DNA of 17,567 nt from Candidatus Alcyoniella australis (GTDB lineage Bacteria; Lernaellota; Lernaellaia; JAVCCG01; Alcyoniellaceae), in assembly GCA_030765605.1 (NCBI GenBank), contig JAVCCG010000099.1:1-17567 (forward strand). Reading direction: 5' to 3'. The translations under genes were made by a program, and so were the position numbers. Of this stretch, positions 1 through 6,833 are shown piece after piece (the stretch's first letter is position 1; each line of letters starts with the position of its first letter). Below the pieces are notes generated by a model. The model made no database searches. It was not told the origin of the DNA and saw only the letters and a list, made by a program, of their open reading frames with translations.

Positions 1-2
1 AC

Positions 3-1349
3 TCGCCCAACGCCTTCACCTACGGCCACACCCCGCAAAACGCGCGGGTGGTAATCACCCAAGGGTTGATCAAAATCCTCGAGCCCGAGGAGCTGGAGTC
101 GGTGGTGGCCCACGAGCTGGGGCACGCGCGGCATTGGGACATCCTGGTGATGACCCTGGCGAGCATGATTCCCTACATCTTCTATCTGATTTTCCGCTTC
201 GGGTTGAACATCGGCGCGCGATCGCGGCGCAACGGCTTGCCGTTCGTGGTGATGGCGATAGCCAGCTTCGTGCTCTACATCGTCTCGAATTACATCGTGT
301 TGTTCATCAGCCGCTCGCGCGAGTATTACGCCGACCGCTTCGGCGGGGTGGTCACATCCAACCCCAACGCGCTGTCCAGCTCGCTGGTCAAGATCGCCTA
401 CGGACTGGCATCGATGGACCCGATTGTGGCCAAGCAGCCCGCTGCCGAGCAGACCAAGTCCCGGCAACGCAGCGAGCGGCTTTCGGCAATGAAATCGATC
501 GGCATCTTCGACCCGGGCAAGGCCACCAACCTGGCGATGGCCTCGTTTCGCGGTCCCAACTCGCTCAACCCCCAGGGCGTGGTCCAGGCCATGCAGTGGG
601 ACCTGTGGAACCCATGGGCGCTGTACTACGAGCTGGGCTCGACCCACCCGCTGCCCGCCAAGCGCATTCAGGCCCTGGGCAAGCTCGCCGAACATTTGCA
701 CCAACAGCCGCTGGTGCACTTCGACCAGCACAAACCCGAGAGCTTCTGGGACGAGTTCTTCGTCGACCTGCTGTTTAAGTTCGCGCCGATGCTGCTGGCA
801 TTAATCGGCGCACTGATCGGCGGTGCGGCCCTGGCGAGCACCGGCAATCCCGGACCCCTGGTCGGGCTGGCAATGCTCGGCTACTCCCTGGGCTATCTTG
901 TTCGGCTGCTGTTCTCCTACCGCGGCGGCGAATATCCGAACATGAGCGTGGCCGCGCTGCTAAGCAGGATCAAGGTCAGCAACGTGCGGCCGGTGCCTTG
1001 CACCATGACCGGGCGCGTGATCGGCCGCGGAGTGCCCGGCCTGATCTGGTCCGAGGACATGGTGCTGCAGGATCGTAGCGGATTCATGTTCCTGGACTAC
1101 CGCCAGCCGCTACGGATAATCGAGTTTCTTTTCGGGCTGTTCCGCACCAAATGGCTGATCGGCCAGGACGTGACCGTCCAGGGCTGGTACCGTCGCGCAC
1201 CCACCCCGTTTCTGGAGATCAAACAGATCATCACCGCCGATGGCAGGCGCAAGCGCAGCTACGTGTACTACGTCAAATGGGTCTGGGCCGCACTGGCCTT
1301 TGCCCTGTCGTTTATCGTGGGATTGGGCCTGACCTTTTTCGCGCTATAG
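3..1349 (+). CDS. M48 family membrane zinc metallopeptidase (HtpX-like), 5'-truncated by the window edge
   Basis: The reading frame is open from the window's first bases, and the residues before the first ATG (SPNAFTYGHTPQNAR) match the usual M48 segment preceding the catalytic helix, so the gene starts upstream. The zinc motif HELGH lies at nt 111-125. The third ligand is probably the Glu of EYYAD (nt 321-323). Hydrophobic segments lie just after HELGH (nt ~140-200), at nt ~240-310, as a pair at nt ~780-920, and at the C-terminus (nt ~1275-1347). The family acts in the inner membrane in quality control of membrane proteins. The part after the central membrane pair (nt ~960-1250) is soluble, with a beta-rich pattern (GRVIGRG, MVLQDRSG, VTVQGWYRR), suggesting an OB-like or GIDE-like domain not present in classical HtpX. 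That domain call is inference. Family assignment is secure, substrate unknown. Confidence 0.93.
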   Translation, partial: SPNAFTYGHTPQNARVVITQGLIKILEPEELESVVAHELGHARHWDILVMTLASMIPYIFYLIFRFGLNIGARSRRNGLPFVVMAIASFVLYIVSNYIVLFISRSREYYADRFGGVVTSNPNALSSSLVKIAYGLASMDPIVAKQPAAEQTKSRQRSERLSAMKSIGIFDPGKATNLAMASFRGPNSLNPQGVVQAMQWDLWNPWALYYELGSTHPLPAKRIQALGKLAEHLHQQPLVHFDQHKPESFWDEFFVDLLFKFAPMLLALIGALIGGAALASTGNPGPLVGLAMLGYSLGYLVRLLFSYRGGEYPNMSVAALLSRIKVSNVRPVPCTMTGRVIGRGVPGLIWSEDMVLQDRSGFMFLDYRQPLRIIEFLFGLFRTKWLIGQDVTVQGWYRRAPTPFLEIKQIITADGRRKRSYVYYVKWVWAALAFALSFIVGLGLTFFAL

Positions 1350-1424
1350 CGCAAGGCGAGCGGCAACTAAATATTAGTATTATGGTTTTCTTTGTCATCT
1401 TTTTTCTTCCGCCACTGACTCGAC

Positions 1425-1452
1425 TTGACTTTCCTGCTTGATTTACTATTAT
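1425..1452 (+). promoter_or_regulatory. Putative sigma70-type promoter for the zinc-ribbon gene
   Basis: TTGACT at 1425-1430 and TATTAT at 1447-1452 are separated by 16 nt inside a strikingly AT-rich stretch of an otherwise GC-rich window. The predicted start of transcription is near 1459, leaving a leader of about 65 nt before the ATG at 1525. The assignment rests only on hexamer match and spacing. Confidence 0.5.
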
Positions 1453-1469
1453 TTCTTTTGCAAAAGAAA
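1452..1469. repeat. 18-bp perfect palindrome overlapping the predicted transcription start
   Basis: TTTCTTTTGCAAAAGAAA equals its own reverse complement. It begins at the last base of the putative -10 box and covers the expected transcription start, the usual place for a repressor operator. It has no loop, so it is better explained as a protein-binding site than as an RNA hairpin. No cognate regulator is visible in the window. Confidence 0.5.
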
Positions 1470-1524
1470 ATTGAATACTCATGATTATTCCCGCTAGAAT
1501 TCCATCTGGTCCTCTGGGTGTAAG

Positions 1525-1710
1525 ATGAACAAGGGCAGAAAAAAACTACCGAAGCAAACGCTCAAAGGATCGCAGGCACAGCGCAATCGCTGCATCCGCT
1601 GCGGTACCGAACTCGCGATAAATTCCGACTCGGATTACTGCAAGTTCTGCCAAAAGACCAAGGACCTCTGGTCGGCCGAGAAGGTAAACGCCTGGGCCCC
1701 CGAAACCTAG
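1525..1710 (+). CDS. Small zinc-ribbon protein of unknown function (61 aa)
   Basis: A 61-residue protein with a Lys/Arg/Gln-rich N-terminus (residues 1-22) followed by CIRC (Cys23, Cys26) and CKFC (Cys39, Cys42). The two CxxC knuckles 12 residues apart form a classic four-cysteine zinc ribbon, and the basic arm would suit nucleic-acid or ribosome contact. That function is inference. A plausible promoter lies about 70 nt upstream. No strong Shine-Dalgarno sequence precedes the ATG, only the purine-rich GGTGTAAG. The gene stands alone, facing the converging acpS gene on its right. I do not recognise a named family. The paired cysteine spacing makes a chance ORF unlikely, but the short length keeps confidence moderate. 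Confidence 0.6.
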   Translation: MNKGRKKLPKQTLKGSQAQRNRCIRCGTELAINSDSDYCKFCQKTKDLWSAEKVNAWAPET

Positions 1711-1779
1711 CCCGAACTATTCATCAGCGGCCAGCGGCTTTAGCTGCACAAAATATCACTTAGTATCATAGTCTTCGCT

Positions 1780-1802
1780 CGCGAGTTTTGGCACCTTTGA
1801 GG
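1780..1802 (+). repeat. Copy of a short dispersed intergenic motif (GCGAGTTTTG...GCACCT)
   Basis: CGCGAGTTTTG followed at once by GCACCTTTGAGG closely resembles 12201-12225, where the same CGCGAGTTTTG is followed by TG and GCACCTCTAAGG. It lies between the stop of the zinc-ribbon gene and the stop of acpS, in a non-coding convergent gap. CTCGCGAG (1778-1785) at its left end is an 8-bp palindrome. Confidence 0.4.
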
Positions 1803-1805
1803 CGT

Positions 1806-2192
1806 CTATGACGCTGCCCCCTCGGCAATGGCATAGGCGCTGGCGGTCAGGTCGCTATGGCTCAGGCTCAGGTGCCAGTTGACGATCCCGAGCTGCCCGG
1901 CCAGGTCCGCGGCTGCGCCTGACAGGCGTATTGATACGCGCCCGTTCTCAAGGGAAACGACCTCGATTTGGGTGAACTTCACGCCCTGGCTCAGGCCGAC
2001 TCCCAGGGCCTTGGCCACAGCCTCTTTGGCGGCGAAGCGTGCGGCAAAATGCGGCGCTGAATCATGATATTGAAGACAATAAGCTGTTTCCTGGGCTGTG
2101 TAGACCCGCTGGATAAAGCGTTGGCCGAAGCGCTCGAGTCCGGCGCGGATGCGCCCGATCTCGACCAGATCCGTGCCGATGCCGACGATCAT
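1806..2192 (-). CDS. acpS: Holo-[acyl-carrier-protein] synthase AcpS
   Basis: This enzyme transfers 4'-phosphopantetheine from CoA to the serine of acyl carrier protein, activating it for fatty acid synthesis. The 128-residue protein is the usual AcpS length. The N-terminal MIVGIGTDLVEIGRI carries the magnesium-binding Asp8, and FAAKEAVAKALG supplies the second conserved acid, Glu57, and a CoA-contacting lysine. The C-terminal LSLSHSDLTASAYAIAE is also typical. I chose the ATG at 2192 because it gives the family N-terminus and has AGGA about 8 nt upstream. A TTG at 2219 would add nine atypical residues. It is the last gene of a minus-strand series, 28 nt after the proline-tailed membrane protein. 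Confidence 0.96.
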   Translation of the reverse strand: MIVGIGTDLVEIGRIRAGLERFGQRFIQRVYTAQETAYCLQYHDSAPHFAARFAAKEAVAKALGVGLSQGVKFTQIEVVSLENGRVSIRLSGAAADLAGQLGIVNWHLSLSHSDLTASAYAIAEGAAS

Positions 2193-2220
2193 TGTCGATC
2201 CTGCGCTCGCTTGCCCCAAG

Positions 2221-2793
2221 CTACTCGGGCTTGTCCGGACCGCCGGGCTCGGGCGGCGATGGATCGGGTATTACCCCGGGCGCGGCCGGAGCTGGAGCTG
2301 CGGGCGGCGGCGATGGCGACGGCGCAACAGGGGCGACCGTTGGATACGGCACGGGCTGGGTGGGCGCCTGGGGCGTTGCGGGCGGTTGCGGATACTGCGG
2401 CGTCGGCGGCTGTTGCATATAGGTTGGGATCATGTACTGCGGCACAGGCGGACGCCAGGTCCCGGCGAAGAACGCCTCGACCTCTGGGGCTTTAAGGAAG
2501 ACCAACACCAGAATGCCGATCACCATCGAGGGCACGTTGCACGAAATGATGTTGATGATCTCGAGGATCGCCACGGTGCGATAGAAGCTGGGGTTCTCGC
2601 GGGCGTTGTTCCCCAGCCCCTTGGCCCCGGCAATGATCTCGAGCACCGCCACCACAATGCCGAAGACCGGCGTGATGCACAGCAGCCAGATGCCCAGGCT
2701 GCTCATGATCGCTATCAGCAGGCCCATGGCCCCCAGACAGCCGGACACGAGCTGCATAATCGCTATCGCCTGAAACTTGCCGGGCCTGGGCAT
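2221..2793 (-). CDS. Small membrane protein with a proline-rich C-terminal tail, function unknown
   Basis: A 190-residue protein. Residues 1-105 hold three or four hydrophobic segments (about 8-29, 32-55 and 72-100), separated by a polar turn (GAKGLGNNARENPS). From residue 114 to the end the protein is low-complexity Pro/Ala/Gln/Thr, with PQYPQPP and PSPSPPP runs, and is presumably disordered. The hydrophobic half resembles small DUF4190/DUF4064-like membrane proteins in general character, but no diagnostic motif is visible and I do not assign a family. The start is secure: AGGAGG sits 5 nt before the ATG. A near-consensus promoter lies in the preceding gap, so the gene can be expressed independently of the exporter upstream. 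No function can be inferred. Confidence 0.8.
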   Translation of the reverse strand: MPRPGKFQAIAIMQLVSGCLGAMGLLIAIMSSLGIWLLCITPVFGIVVAVLEIIAGAKGLGNNARENPSFYRTVAILEIINIISCNVPSMVIGILVLVFLKAPEVEAFFAGTWRPPVPQYMIPTYMQQPPTPQYPQPPATPQAPTQPVPYPTVAPVAPSPSPPPAAPAPAAPGVIPDPSPPEPGGPDKPE

Positions 2794-2825
2794 GGGTCCT
2801 CCTGGTTTGAGGATGATCAGCTTTT

Positions 2826-2855
2826 CTTATATTGCGCCGGATTGACGGGTGTCAA
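2826..2855 (-). promoter_or_regulatory. Near-consensus sigma70 promoter upstream of the proline-tailed membrane protein
   Basis: On the minus strand a perfect TTGACA (2855-2850) is followed after 18 nt by TATAAG (2831-2826). The predicted start of transcription is near 2819, giving a short leader that carries AGGAGG before the ATG at 2793. The -35 box overlaps the stop codon of the exporter gene (2852-2854). It is also part of a small inverted repeat, ATTGAC-GGGT-GTCAAT (2841-2856). Confidence 0.65.
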
Positions 2856-5119
2856 TCACGCTTTTCCAGATCAGCCCCGCGCGGCCAGCGGATCCCCAGG
2901 CCGAACAGCGCGGGCAGCAAGCAGAACGCGCCGAGCAGGCAGGTCAAAATCGAGAGCGTGATCAGCCAGCCGAAGAAATTCAGCGGCACGAAGTTCGAGG
3001 TCAGCAGCACCGCGAAGCCCACGATCACCGACAGCGCGTTGGTGACGATGCCCAGGCCGGTGGTGGTGGCGGTGGTCACCGCGGCCTGCTCCACGTTCGC
3101 GCCGCTGCGGCGCTCCTCGCGGTAGCGCCAGAGGTAGTGCACGGTGTAGTCCACGCCCACGCCGACCACGATGCTGGTCAGCATTGCCGTGACCATATTC
3201 AGCTCGATACCCAAAAAGCCCATGATCCCCAGCACCATCACCACGGCCAGGGCCAGCGGACCCAGCGCCAGCAGTCCGGCGCGCAGCGAGCGCATGAACA
3301 GCGCGGCGCAGAGCATGATCATCAGCAGCGAGAGCAGCAGCGAGCGCACCTGGCCGTTGACCACCATGTGCGTCAGATCGACGAGCATCACCACGTAGCC
3401 GGTGACCGACATCGGCGGATCCGGGCCGTAGAGCAGGCCGATCAGCCGGTTGGAGAGCCGCACCACCTCGCGGAACTCCTCGGCGCGGCGGATGGTCAGC
3501 CGGGCCAGCACCTGGGCGTTCTTAAAGTCGAAGTCGATCAGCCGTCCCGAATCGCCGCCCTGGAAGCTGTAGAGGTCGAGCTCCTCGTAGACCTGCTCGC
3601 GAGTCTGAGGCAGCCCGCTTTCGATCTCGGGGTTGATCGCGACGTGGATCCGTTCCAGATAGTCCGCGATGCTCTCCGCGGCCCCGACCTCGGGCCAGGT
3701 GCGCACGATACGCGTGAACTCGCTGAGCATCGCGATGTTGTGCGGGTCGAGCAGGTCGCCGTGCAGCAGAACCGACATGGTGATCGCGCCGCCGTACTCG
3801 GCGTTGATCGCATTGGAGTTTTCTACGACCTGACTTTGCTCCTCAAAGTAGCTCAGCGGGTTGGCGTCGACCTTGATGTGCAAAATGCCGATGCTGAAGG
3901 CCAGGAACATGCCGACGAACACCGCGACCACCGGCAGCGGGTGGCGCACGCAGAAGCTGGTCAGCGCGGCCAGCGGCCTGTTGCTCGGGTGCCCGCGTCC
4001 GATCAACCGCTTGGGAATCGGCAGCAGGGTCAGCCAGGCGGGGATGAACAGACAGGAGTAGACGATGGCGATGAAGATCCCGAACGCCGAGAGCATGCCC
4101 AGTTCCTTGGCCGGCGGCATCATGTGCGAGATCAGCGAGAGGAAGCCCAGGATCGTGGTCCCCGCCGCGAGCATGATCGGCCAGATCACGTGCTCGAGTC
4201 CGCGAGCCGCGACCTCGGCCCGGGCCTTACGATCCGTGCCCGAGGCTTCGGGCACGTCCTCGGTATAGCGCGCCACCAGGTGAATGCCGTAATCGTTGGC
4301 AATCGCGATCATCATCACCGGCAAGAGCATGCCGACCACGGTCAGCGGAATGCCCAAATAGGACATCAGGCCCATCGAGCTGGCGATGCTCATCGCCACC
4401 ACCAGCAGCGGCAGCAGCACTCCACGCCAGGTGCGGAAGCTGAAGAACAGCAAGGCGATCATCAGCACGAAACCCAGGGGCAGGAACGTGCGCAGATCCT
4501 GACGCATCAAACGCGTCATGTAGGCCCGGATCGGCGGCAGTCCGGAGAAGAACAAGCGGCCCGGCCCGTCGTACTGCTCGACGATCGTTTCCAGCTTCTG
4601 CAGCAGCACCTCGTCGCTGTCGTCGGTCTTGATCATCCCGACCACGGCCAGACCCGAGAAGTCCTTGGCCACCAGGCCGCCGTAAATCAGCGGATCGTCG
4701 GCAATGCGTTGCTCGAGAAGCCGCACCTGCTGTGGGGTCTGAGGCGGCTGCTGGATGAAGTCGCGGATCACCAGCCGATCGCCCTGGCCCAGGATGTCCT
4801 GCAACGAGGCCAGGCTGACCGTGGAGTAGACGATCCCGGCCTGCTCGAGCTGTTGCTCGACTCCGGCCAACGCCTCCAGGCCCTGCGCAGACAGCGCCTG
4901 CTCGGCCTGAAGCACCACCAGTACGACCTCGCTGGCCCCGAACAGCTCCTCGACCCGTTCGGCCTCCTTCACGCTATCCCAGTCCTGGGGCAACAGGGCC
5001 CGCAGGTCGCCCTCGTATTCCAGATTGCGAATTCCATAGCCCAGAACACCGGTGAGGACCAGGCAGAACAGGATCGCCAGCAGCGGGTATCCGGTGGAAA
5101 AGCGAACGAAGTACTTCAC
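2852..5119 (-). CDS. MMPL/RND superfamily exporter (HAE3-type)
   Basis: A 755-residue inner-membrane transporter with the internally duplicated RND layout. TM1 (about residues 10-30) is followed by a large periplasmic loop (about 31-205), a five- to six-helix block (about 210-390), a second TM and loop, and a final helix block (about 600-745). The TM4 proton-relay motif is NDYGIHL (Asp276) in the first half and GVGVDYTVHY (Asp657) in the second, typical of predicted RND exporters without an obligate adaptor. Relatives move lipids, hopanoids or other hydrophobic compounds; substrate here is unknown. I chose the GTG at 5119 because VKYFVRFSTGYPLLAIL is a typical N-terminus and GGAG lies 8 nt upstream. 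The extension to 5206 reads as non-homologous leader and crosses a putative promoter. No adaptor or outer-membrane factor is adjacent. Confidence 0.92.
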   Translation of the reverse strand: MKYFVRFSTGYPLLAILFCLVLTGVLGYGIRNLEYEGDLRALLPQDWDSVKEAERVEELFGASEVVLVVLQAEQALSAQGLEALAGVEQQLEQAGIVYSTVSLASLQDILGQGDRLVIRDFIQQPPQTPQQVRLLEQRIADDPLIYGGLVAKDFSGLAVVGMIKTDDSDEVLLQKLETIVEQYDGPGRLFFSGLPPIRAYMTRLMRQDLRTFLPLGFVLMIALLFFSFRTWRGVLLPLLVVAMSIASSMGLMSYLGIPLTVVGMLLPVMMIAIANDYGIHLVARYTEDVPEASGTDRKARAEVAARGLEHVIWPIMLAAGTTILGFLSLISHMMPPAKELGMLSAFGIFIAIVYSCLFIPAWLTLLPIPKRLIGRGHPSNRPLAALTSFCVRHPLPVVAVFVGMFLAFSIGILHIKVDANPLSYFEEQSQVVENSNAINAEYGGAITMSVLLHGDLLDPHNIAMLSEFTRIVRTWPEVGAAESIADYLERIHVAINPEIESGLPQTREQVYEELDLYSFQGGDSGRLIDFDFKNAQVLARLTIRRAEEFREVVRLSNRLIGLLYGPDPPMSVTGYVVMLVDLTHMVVNGQVRSLLLSLLMIMLCAALFMRSLRAGLLALGPLALAVVMVLGIMGFLGIELNMVTAMLTSIVVGVGVDYTVHYLWRYREERRSGANVEQAAVTTATTTGLGIVTNALSVIVGFAVLLTSNFVPLNFFGWLITLSILTCLLGAFCLLPALFGLGIRWPRGADLEKRD

Positions 5120-5171
5120 GGTGCATGCTCCATAAGCCGTCCCGAGTCTTGGGCGGTCGCGTGAATGGGGG

Positions 5172-5200
5172 ATATTATGCCGCCTCCGGGCCCGCATCAA
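5172..5200 (-). promoter_or_regulatory. Putative promoter for the MMPL exporter
   Basis: On the minus strand TTGATG (5200-5195) and TAATAT (5177-5172) are separated by exactly 17 nt. Transcription would start near 5165, giving a leader of about 45 nt with GGAG before the GTG at 5119. Confidence 0.5.
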
Positions 5201-5300
5201 GTCCACTGCCTACGCCGATACAATATTGCCGCACACGGTTCGTCGCGCACAGGGCCGTTTCATCTTGGCATTATCGCCCTTGGACCGCGTGGGCAATCCT

Positions 5301-5320
5301 GCGGATCGATCTCGATCCGC
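5301..5320. repeat. 8-bp inverted repeat in the divergent control region
   Basis: GCGGATCG, loop ATCT, CGATCCGC. It lies upstream of both candidate promoters, with no T-run after it, so an operator is more likely than a terminator. This is inference from symmetry only. Confidence 0.4.
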
Positions 5321-5354
5321 TGCTGTCCGGCCCTCCGCCATCCCCCGGCGCCGC

Positions 5355-5384
5355 TTGGTGCTCGGAGAACAGCTATGCTAATAA
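5355..5384 (+). promoter_or_regulatory. Putative extended -10 promoter for the SGNH-like gene
   Basis: TGCTAATAA (5376-5384) has the extended -10 form TGn-TAATAA, with TTGGTG (5355-5360) 18 nt upstream. Transcription would start about 25 nt before the ATG at 5418. Confidence 0.35.
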
Positions 5385-5417
5385 CTGGATCGATGTTCAC
5401 GATGCCAAAATCTCACC

Positions 5418-6761
5418 ATGCGTAAGATCCGACCGCGCGAATTGCTGTTCGCGCTGATACCGCTGTTGGCGCTGCTGGTCGGCGTGACGCTGCTGCTCGA
5501 TACGTTGGAGCGGGCCGAGCTGATCGACACCGAAGTGCCAGACGATACGGTGGCCTACCTCGCCGGCCCGGCCTACAAGCTGGAGCAGGCGGACGACGAT
5601 CGCGCCTATTACGTCATTGCCGATCGCACGCTGCTCCCGCAGCGCTTCGCCACGCCCAAGGAGCCGGGCGTGTTCCGGCTGTTCATCCTCGGCGGCTCGT
5701 TCGCGCTGGGCTCGCCCTACGTGGTCAACGAGCCCACGCCGGGCGGCATCGACTCCTGGGTTCGCGAGGAGCTTGCCGCACGCTTCCCATCGCTGCGCAT
5801 CGAGGTGATCAACTCGGCCTGCGGCGCTCAAAATTCGTTTCGGGTCAAACAGATATTTCACGATGTAATCGAATTCGAGCCCGACGCGCTGTTGGTGGTC
5901 ATGGGCAATAATGAGGGATTTATCCCGCCCACGAGCCTGCACCCGCTGGTCCATCAATGGTCGTTGTACCGCACCATGCGGGCGCTGATTCGACCCCCGG
6001 ACTACCAGGGGCCCAAGGGGCGTCCCCAATTCAGCCCGCAGCTGGCCAACATCAACGACCTGCTCAAGGTTTTCGCCGGCAACCAACTGGAGATGGTCCG
6101 CTCGGCCCAGGACCACGACGTCCCGCTGGTGCTGGCCACCATGCCGATCAACCTGCGCTACGATCCTTGGCCCTACCGCGACGATCCCGATCCCTGGCCC
6201 GACAAACCACCGCCCGAATGCTTCGCCAAGGCGCTGGACCTGTTTGATCGGCAGCAGGAGCAGCAGGGGATCGAGGCGCTCTACAACTGCCCGTGCTACG
6301 CCGCGAACTACCTGCTGGGTCAACGCCTCGAGAAAGCGGGGCGTTATGACGAGGCGCGCCTGGCCTACACCCAGGCGGTCACGTATTTTCCAAGCAACCG
6401 CACGCGGCCGGGCTTCAACTGGGCGACTCGCCGCAACGCCGATCAGCCCGGCGTAATCCTGGCCGACTTCGAGGCCGTGGCCGAGGACCGCGCAGTGAAC
6501 GGCATCCCGGGCGCGGAGCAGTTCGTGGACTATTGCCACATGAACTGGTCGGGCTATCAGGCCATGGCCCACGAGCTGGTGCGCACCCTGATCAGCTCCG
6601 GCATAATCCGGGGCGCGGCGGGAGAACCGCTGCCCGAGCCCGGCACAGAGCAGCTGTTGCGCCGCCTGGGCACGACTCCCGATGACCTGGAATTGGCCGG
6701 GAGTCCGTTCCTGCAAAAGCAGCACGGAGGGATCGCCCAGACCATCCGCAGAGCGCGATAA
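5418..6761 (+). CDS. Membrane-anchored SGNH/GDSL-like hydrolase-fold protein with embedded TPR-like segment
   Basis: 447 residues. A single hydrophobic helix (about 8-28) after a basic MRKIRPR start should anchor the protein with its domain in the periplasm. The SGNH blocks are in order: GGSFALG with nucleophile Ser94; Gly136 in SACGAQNS; GNNEGF with Asn164/165; and DYCHMNWSGYQAMA with Asp371 and His374. Family members remove or add acyl groups on glycans and lipids. Between blocks III and V is one clear TPR-like helix pair (about 294-325, AGRYDEARLAYTQAV), an arrangement seen in some large periplasmic SGNH proteins. Substrate is unknown. No strong Shine-Dalgarno precedes the ATG. The gene is divergent from the exporter and is followed by a 72-bp gap before tmk. 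Confidence 0.85.
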   Translation: MRKIRPRELLFALIPLLALLVGVTLLLDTLERAELIDTEVPDDTVAYLAGPAYKLEQADDDRAYYVIADRTLLPQRFATPKEPGVFRLFILGGSFALGSPYVVNEPTPGGIDSWVREELAARFPSLRIEVINSACGAQNSFRVKQIFHDVIEFEPDALLVVMGNNEGFIPPTSLHPLVHQWSLYRTMRALIRPPDYQGPKGRPQFSPQLANINDLLKVFAGNQLEMVRSAQDHDVPLVLATMPINLRYDPWPYRDDPDPWPDKPPPECFAKALDLFDRQQEQQGIEALYNCPCYAANYLLGQRLEKAGRYDEARLAYTQAVTYFPSNRTRPGFNWATRRNADQPGVILADFEAVAEDRAVNGIPGAEQFVDYCHMNWSGYQAMAHELVRTLISSGIIRGAAGEPLPEPGTEQLLRRLGTTPDDLELAGSPFLQKQHGGIAQTIRRAR

Positions 6762-6776
6762 CTTCGGCATTGTTCG

Positions 6777-6791
6777 GCGGCTATAAGCCGC
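6777..6791 (+). repeat. Small GC hairpin after the SGNH-like gene
   Basis: GCGGCT-ATA-AGCCGC forms a 6-bp stem with a 3-nt loop, 15 nt past the stop codon. No T-run follows, so it is at best a weak or Rho-assisted terminator. The identical stem recurs at 11810-11824 after the TatD fusion gene. Confidence 0.35.
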
Positions 6792-6819
6792 GCAGTAGAA
6801 GTCCCGCGAATAATCCGGG

Positions 6820-6825
6820 TATAAT
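6820..6825 (+). promoter_or_regulatory. Consensus -10 box immediately upstream of tmk
   Basis: A perfect TATAAT ends 8 nt before the GTG of tmk, so transcription would start at or next to the start codon. No convincing -35 hexamer is found at 16-18 nt spacing, and no Shine-Dalgarno is present, consistent with a leaderless mRNA. A chance match cannot be excluded. Confidence 0.35.
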
Positions 6826-6833
6826 GCGCGGCC

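Larger units (their letters stand above)
5120..5417. other. Divergent intergenic control region
   Basis: 298 bp between the exporter gene (minus) and the SGNH-like gene (plus). It holds one candidate promoter for each side and a perfect 8-bp inverted repeat at 5301-5320. No convincing coding frame was seen: short open frames here lack a start signal and recognisable protein features. Confidence 0.6.

Noticed and set aside
1350-1524. Possible horizontally acquired island because of the drop in GC content
   Set aside because: Only about 175 bp are AT-rich, there is no mobility gene or attachment repeat, and promoter regions are often AT-rich. Not enough for a transfer claim.
1806-5119. Idea that acpS and the exporter form a polyketide or siderophore cluster
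   Set aside because: No synthase, carrier protein or tailoring enzyme is present, and acpS is a housekeeping gene whose position can be incidental.
2849-5164. A 771-residue open frame on the plus strand across the exporter gene
   Set aside because: Its translation is Arg/His/Gln/Asp-rich low complexity with no domain, as expected of the antisense of a GC-rich gene. The minus-strand frame has the full RND layout.
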